NCBI GenBank assembly: GCA_964500805.1
Contig: CAZCQH010000004.1
Span: 106,329 to 170,328, forward strand
Source: Ga0077555 sp964500805
GTDB taxonomy: Bacteria > Pseudomonadota > Alphaproteobacteria > Rhizobiales > Hyphomicrobiaceae
Direction of reading: 5' to 3'
DNA length: 64,000 bases
A program made the translations under genes and the position numbers. Shown in pieces: positions 61,303 to 64,000 of the stretch; position 1 is the first letter of the stretch, and every line of letters starts with the position of its first letter. The notes beneath the pieces were generated by a model. The model was given only the letters and a program-made list of their open reading frames with translations. It searched no databases and was not told where the DNA came from.

Positions 61303-61853
61303 GCCGGCCCGGCACAGTCCGCCGCCAGGATCGCGAGATGAGCGCAGAGCGCGCGCAAGCAGTTCTGGCGGGCGCAAGGGTTGGCCGGCTCGCAACGGCC
61401 AGTGCCGACGCACAGCCTTACTGCGTGCCATTGCTGTTCGTGATTATGGATGGCGAAATCGTCGTCCATAACACCTCAGCTCATGGCCACTTGCGCAGCA
61501 ACATCGAAGCCAATGGCAAGGTGTGCTTCGAGATCGATGAGGCGGATGCCGTGTTCGACTACGGCCGTTTCGAATGCGACAGCTCGATCGCCTACCGAAG
61601 CGTGATCGTGTTCGGAACAGCGCGGATCGTGGAAGATCGCGCCTATAAGCGAGCCTTTTGCGATGCTCTGATGGCGAAGTATGGCGTCGGCGATACCGGG
61701 CGGCCAGTCGGGTTCTATCCGAGGTTGGATCAGATCACGGTCTATGCCATCCGGATCGATCGAATGACGGGCAAGGAATTGGCCTTGCCGCCAGTCTCGG
61801 AGCAATGGCCTGCGAAGGACAACACGCGCACGCCCGACGCTCGGCCCAGCTAG
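61299..61853 (+). CDS. Pyridoxamine 5'-phosphate oxidase-family flavoprotein (NimA-like)
   Basis: 184 residues from ATG 61299, overlapping the preceding stop by four bases. Split-barrel flavoprotein: RVGRLATASADAQPYCVPLL, VHNTSAHGHLRSNIEANGKV, CFEIDEADAV, YRSVIVFGTARIVED. This matches the NimA-like branch (FMN- or haem-binding, sometimes conferring nitroimidazole reduction). It is translationally coupled with the SnoaL-like gene. Confidence 0.87.
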   Translation: MSRPGTVRRQDREMSAERAQAVLAGARVGRLATASADAQPYCVPLLFVIMDGEIVVHNTSAHGHLRSNIEANGKVCFEIDEADAVFDYGRFECDSSIAYRSVIVFGTARIVEDRAYKRAFCDALMAKYGVGDTGRPVGFYPRLDQITVYAIRIDRMTGKELALPPVSEQWPAKDNTRTPDARPS

Positions 61854-61862
61854 GAAGGAACC

Positions 61863-62621
61863 ATGCAACTCTACATCGCCAACAAGCTGCACTCCTCCTG
61901 GTCGCTGCGGCCGTGGCTGTTGATGACCGCACTCGACATTCCGTTTCACGAAACGGTCATCCCGATGTATCTGCCCGACTCGAAGGCGCGCATGCTGGAT
62001 GTGTCGCCCGCCGGGAAGATGCCGGCGCTGGTCGTGGCACCGTCCGAGCTGAGTTCCGCGGGGCAGGCCATCCAGCCGTCATGCAGCGCATCGCATCTGG
62101 TAATTTGGGAGAGCCTCGCGATCATGGAGTTCCTGCATGAGCAGTTTCCCGACAAGGGGGTCTGGCCGCGGGCTGCCGCAGCGCGCGCGCATGCGCGGGT
62201 GATCGCAAGCGAGATGCATGCGGGCTTCCAGGCGCTCCGCCAGATGTGCCCGATGAACCTCGGCAAGCGTTTCGCCCCGCGCGACCTCACCTCCGATGTC
62301 GCCGACAATGTACGCCGGATCGAAGGCATGTGGTCGGATTGCCGGCGGCGTTTCGCCAGCAGCGGCGATTTCCTGTACGGCGCCTTCTCGGCCGCAGATG
62401 CCATGTACGCGCCGGTCGTCACCCGGCTCGACACCTATCAGATCCCGGTCGCAACCGAGACGCGGCAGTACATGAACCGCGTACTGGCCCATCCAGCCTT
62501 TGTCAAATGGCGCGACGCGGCTCTCGTCGAGCCATGGGTCGTGCCGCACTACGACGAAGGCTGGACGGCGGTCGAAACATTCCACCGGCCAAAGCAGCCG
62601 ATCGTTTGCCACCGCTCCTGA
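61863..62621 (+). CDS. Glutathione S-transferase-family protein
   Basis: 252 residues. N-terminal thioredoxin-like domain: LYIANKLHSSWSLRPWLLM (with Ser as possible activator of glutathione), PAGKMPALVV; the cis-Pro/Glu-Ser motif LVIWESLAIMEFLHEQFPDK; C-terminal helical domain DFLYGAFSAADAMYAPVVTR. About 18 extra residues between the domain-1 strands (SELSSAGQAIQPSCSAS) are unusual for the fold. Starts 9 bp after the preceding gene, so likely in one transcript with ilvB and ilvN. Confidence 0.9.
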   Translation: MQLYIANKLHSSWSLRPWLLMTALDIPFHETVIPMYLPDSKARMLDVSPAGKMPALVVAPSELSSAGQAIQPSCSASHLVIWESLAIMEFLHEQFPDKGVWPRAAAARAHARVIASEMHAGFQALRQMCPMNLGKRFAPRDLTSDVADNVRRIEGMWSDCRRRFASSGDFLYGAFSAADAMYAPVVTRLDTYQIPVATETRQYMNRVLAHPAFVKWRDAALVEPWVVPHYDEGWTAVETFHRPKQPIVCHRS

Positions 62622-62655
62622 GTTCTCCCACGCTCAACGAACTGAAAGCACGTCC

Positions 62656-63225
62656 ATGTCACAGAAAGCCACCGGTTCCGCCTATTTCTTCGAGGACAAG
62701 AAGGAAGCGCTCGTCCCGCATACGCTCTCGATCCTCGTCGACAACGAGCCTGGCGTGCTCTCGCGCATCGCCGGGCTCTTCTCCGGGCGCGGCTACAATA
62801 TCGAGAGTCTCACCGTCTCCGAGACCGAGCACGAGACGCATCTGTCGCGCTTCACCATCGTCACCAAGGGTACGCCGATGGTTCTCGAGCAGATCAAGAA
62901 CCAGCTCGAGCGCATGGTCCCCGTCCATCGCGTCGTCGATCTGACTGTGCTCGGCGACCCGCTCGAACGCGAGCTGGCCCTGGTGAAGGTTGCCGGCAAG
63001 GGCGAAAAGCGCATCGAGGCGCTGCGGCTTGCGGAGATCTTTCGCGCCAATGTCATCGACGCCTCGACCGAGCATTTCGTATTTGAGATCACCGGACGCT
63101 CGTCCAAGATCGAGCAGTTCATCTCGATCATGAAGGACTTGGGTCTTGTCGAGATCTCGCGCACCGGCATCGCGGCCATTGGGCGGGGCTCGCAAGGCAT
63201 GGGGAGCAAGGGCGATGCGCCGTGA
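62656..63225 (+). CDS. ilvN: Acetolactate synthase small (regulatory) subunit
   Basis: 189 residues from ATG 62656. N-terminal ACT domain HTLSILVDNEPGVLSRIAGL, FSGRGYNIESLTVS (valine-binding site), followed by the second ACT-like region (LAEIFRANVIDASTEHFVFE, LVEISRTGIAAIGRGS). It activates IlvB and gives feedback inhibition by valine. The frame is open to 62500 in the GST gene, but the family N-terminus fixes the start. Confidence 0.97.
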   Translation: MSQKATGSAYFFEDKKEALVPHTLSILVDNEPGVLSRIAGLFSGRGYNIESLTVSETEHETHLSRFTIVTKGTPMVLEQIKNQLERMVPVHRVVDLTVLGDPLERELALVKVAGKGEKRIEALRLAEIFRANVIDASTEHFVFEITGRSSKIEQFISIMKDLGLVEISRTGIAAIGRGSQGMGSKGDAP

Positions 63226-63333
63226 GCAGCGAGCGGCTGGTGGGGTTGGATCGCCGACAGCTCGTTGCATCCTTGGCCCCGGCCGTGCGTGAAATGTTGC
63301 GTTCCGCGCTGCGATGGCGCTGCCGCCCAGTTC

Positions 63334-63370
63334 CGAGCCTTTTTTAGTTGCGGCTCGAACCCCGAGCCGC
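63334..63370 (+). promoter_or_regulatory. Alternative hairpins in the ilvN-ilvC gap
   Basis: GGCTCG (63352-63357) can pair with an upstream CGAGCC (63334-63339, loop contains the T-run TTTTTTAGTTGC) or, as GCGGCTCG (63350-63357), with the downstream CGAGCCGC (63363-63370, 5-nt loop). The two pairings exclude each other. A T-run follows the first CGAGCC. This could be an attenuator or RNA switch for ilvC, or an incidental repeat. Confidence 0.4.
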
Positions 63371-63438
63371 TACCCGTGTTGCAACGATTTCACCAGCGAA
63401 ATCCGCATTATCCACCGCGCCAGCCGAAGGGGAGTCCC

Positions 63439-64000
63439 ATGCGCGTTTATTACGACCGTGATGCCGATGTGAACCTGATCAAGGGCAAGAAAGTGGCCGT
63501 CATCGGCTACGGCAGCCAGGGCCATGCACATGCTCAGAACATGCGCGACTCTGGCGTCAAGGACGTGACGATCGCGCTCAGGAAGTCGTCTGCCGGCGTG
63601 AAGAAGGCGCAGGATGCGGGCTTCAAAGTCATGGAGGTGGCCGAAGCCGCCAAGTGGGCCGACGTGATGATGATGTGCGCGCCCGACGAGATGCAGCCCG
63701 ACATCTACAGGGATCACCTGCACGCCAACATGAAGCAGGGCGCCGCGATCATGTTCGCGCACGGTCTCTGCGTGCACTTCAGCCTGATCGAGCCGCGCGC
63801 CGATCTCGATGTCGGCATGGTCGCTCCGAAGGGTCCGGGCCACACGGTGCGCTCCGAGTACCAGCGCGGCGGCGGCGTGCCCTGCCTCCTGGCGATCAGT
63901 CAGGACAAGAGCGGCAACGCGCACGACCTCTTCCTCTCCTACGCCTCGGCGATCGGCGGCGGCCGCGCGGGCATTATCGAGACGACCTTCAAGGAAGAGT
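63439..64000 (+). CDS. ilvC: Ketol-acid reductoisomerase, N-terminal part (cut by window end)
   Basis: 187 residues visible from ATG 63439 (AGGGGAG upstream); the gene runs past the window end. NADPH motif VAVIGYGSQGHAHAQN (GxGxxG), ALRKSSAGVKKAQDAG, MMMCAPDEMQPDIY, MFAHGLCVHFSLIEP and MVAPKGPGHTVRSEYQRGGG. It converts acetolactate or acetohydroxybutyrate to the dihydroxy acid, the second common step in branched-chain amino acid synthesis, and continues the ilv gene order. Confidence 0.97.
   Translation, partial: MRVYYDRDADVNLIKGKKVAVIGYGSQGHAHAQNMRDSGVKDVTIALRKSSAGVKKAQDAGFKVMEVAEAAKWADVMMMCAPDEMQPDIYRDHLHANMKQGAAIMFAHGLCVHFSLIEPRADLDVGMVAPKGPGHTVRSEYQRGGGVPCLLAISQDKSGNAHDLFLSYASAIGGGRAGIIETTFKEE

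Overview
The window is a stretch of chromosome from a high-GC alphaproteobacterium, most likely of the order Hyphomicrobiales (Rhizobiales). The markers are a CcrM-type GANTC methyltransferase, a TIGR02301-family protein, a mutY gene divergent from a DUF721/DciA gene, an extensin-family protein, a thioredoxin-TPR / Lon-N / Trm112 trio, the miaA-ilvB...ilvN-ilvC order, and several Bug/TctC-type solute receptors. The evidence does not reach the genus; a Xanthobacteraceae/Nitrobacteraceae-like member would fit.

Layout. 0-2.2 kb: four-carbon sugar acid catabolism (otnK, otnC), followed by a TAXI solute receptor whose signal-peptide reading frame is broken by a TAG at codon 4. 3.7-12.2 kb: rarA, a Bug receptor, small conserved alphaproteobacterial proteins, a LysE exporter, a NUDIX hydrolase, an HMCES/YedK protein, and a large protein with a stand-alone Clp-N domain and coiled-coil repeats. 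12.2-15.4 kb: an accessory island with more AT-rich patches, wedged between that gene and recA. It holds a small unknown protein, a 78-aa HNH nuclease, an IS1-like transposase, an unusual tRNA gene, a tiny ORF with a hairpin, and a winged-helix protein behind a long inverted repeat. 15.5-18.3 kb: recA and ccrM. 18.7-20.7 kb: two tandem paralogous lipoproteins.

20.9-28.5 kb: mutY/DUF721, a DctQ-DctM-DctP TRAP transporter joined to a proline-racemase-family enzyme, and a sigma-54 response regulator with a strong terminator. 28.6-37.5 kb: nitroreductase, zapE, an enoyl-CoA hydratase-family enzyme, an extensin protein, an ABC-2 exporter operon with a phosphatase-superfamily enzyme, and a Tat-exported aldo/keto reductase. 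The convergent gap at 37.5-38.0 kb carries two parS-like ParB sites 104 bp apart, which suggests an origin-proximal location. 38-51 kb: aldolase, isochorismatase-fold hydrolase, ProX-type deacylase, thioredoxin-TPR/LonN/Trm112, then a metabolic group (class V aminotransferase, ThDP decarboxylase, epimerase, acyl-CoA-dehydrogenase-like flavoprotein, gamma-glutamyltransferase-like enzyme, SDR).

51.5-64 kb: parE, a Bug receptor divergent from a LysR regulator with a clear palindromic operator, an LLM-type flavin monooxygenase, small proteins, miaA, and the branched-chain amino acid genes ilvB, ilvN and ilvC (cut by the window end). Three unrelated small-enzyme genes lie between ilvB and ilvN. 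I found no CRISPR array, rRNA, prophage or complete defence system. The least explained region is the recA-side island at 12.2-15.4 kb.
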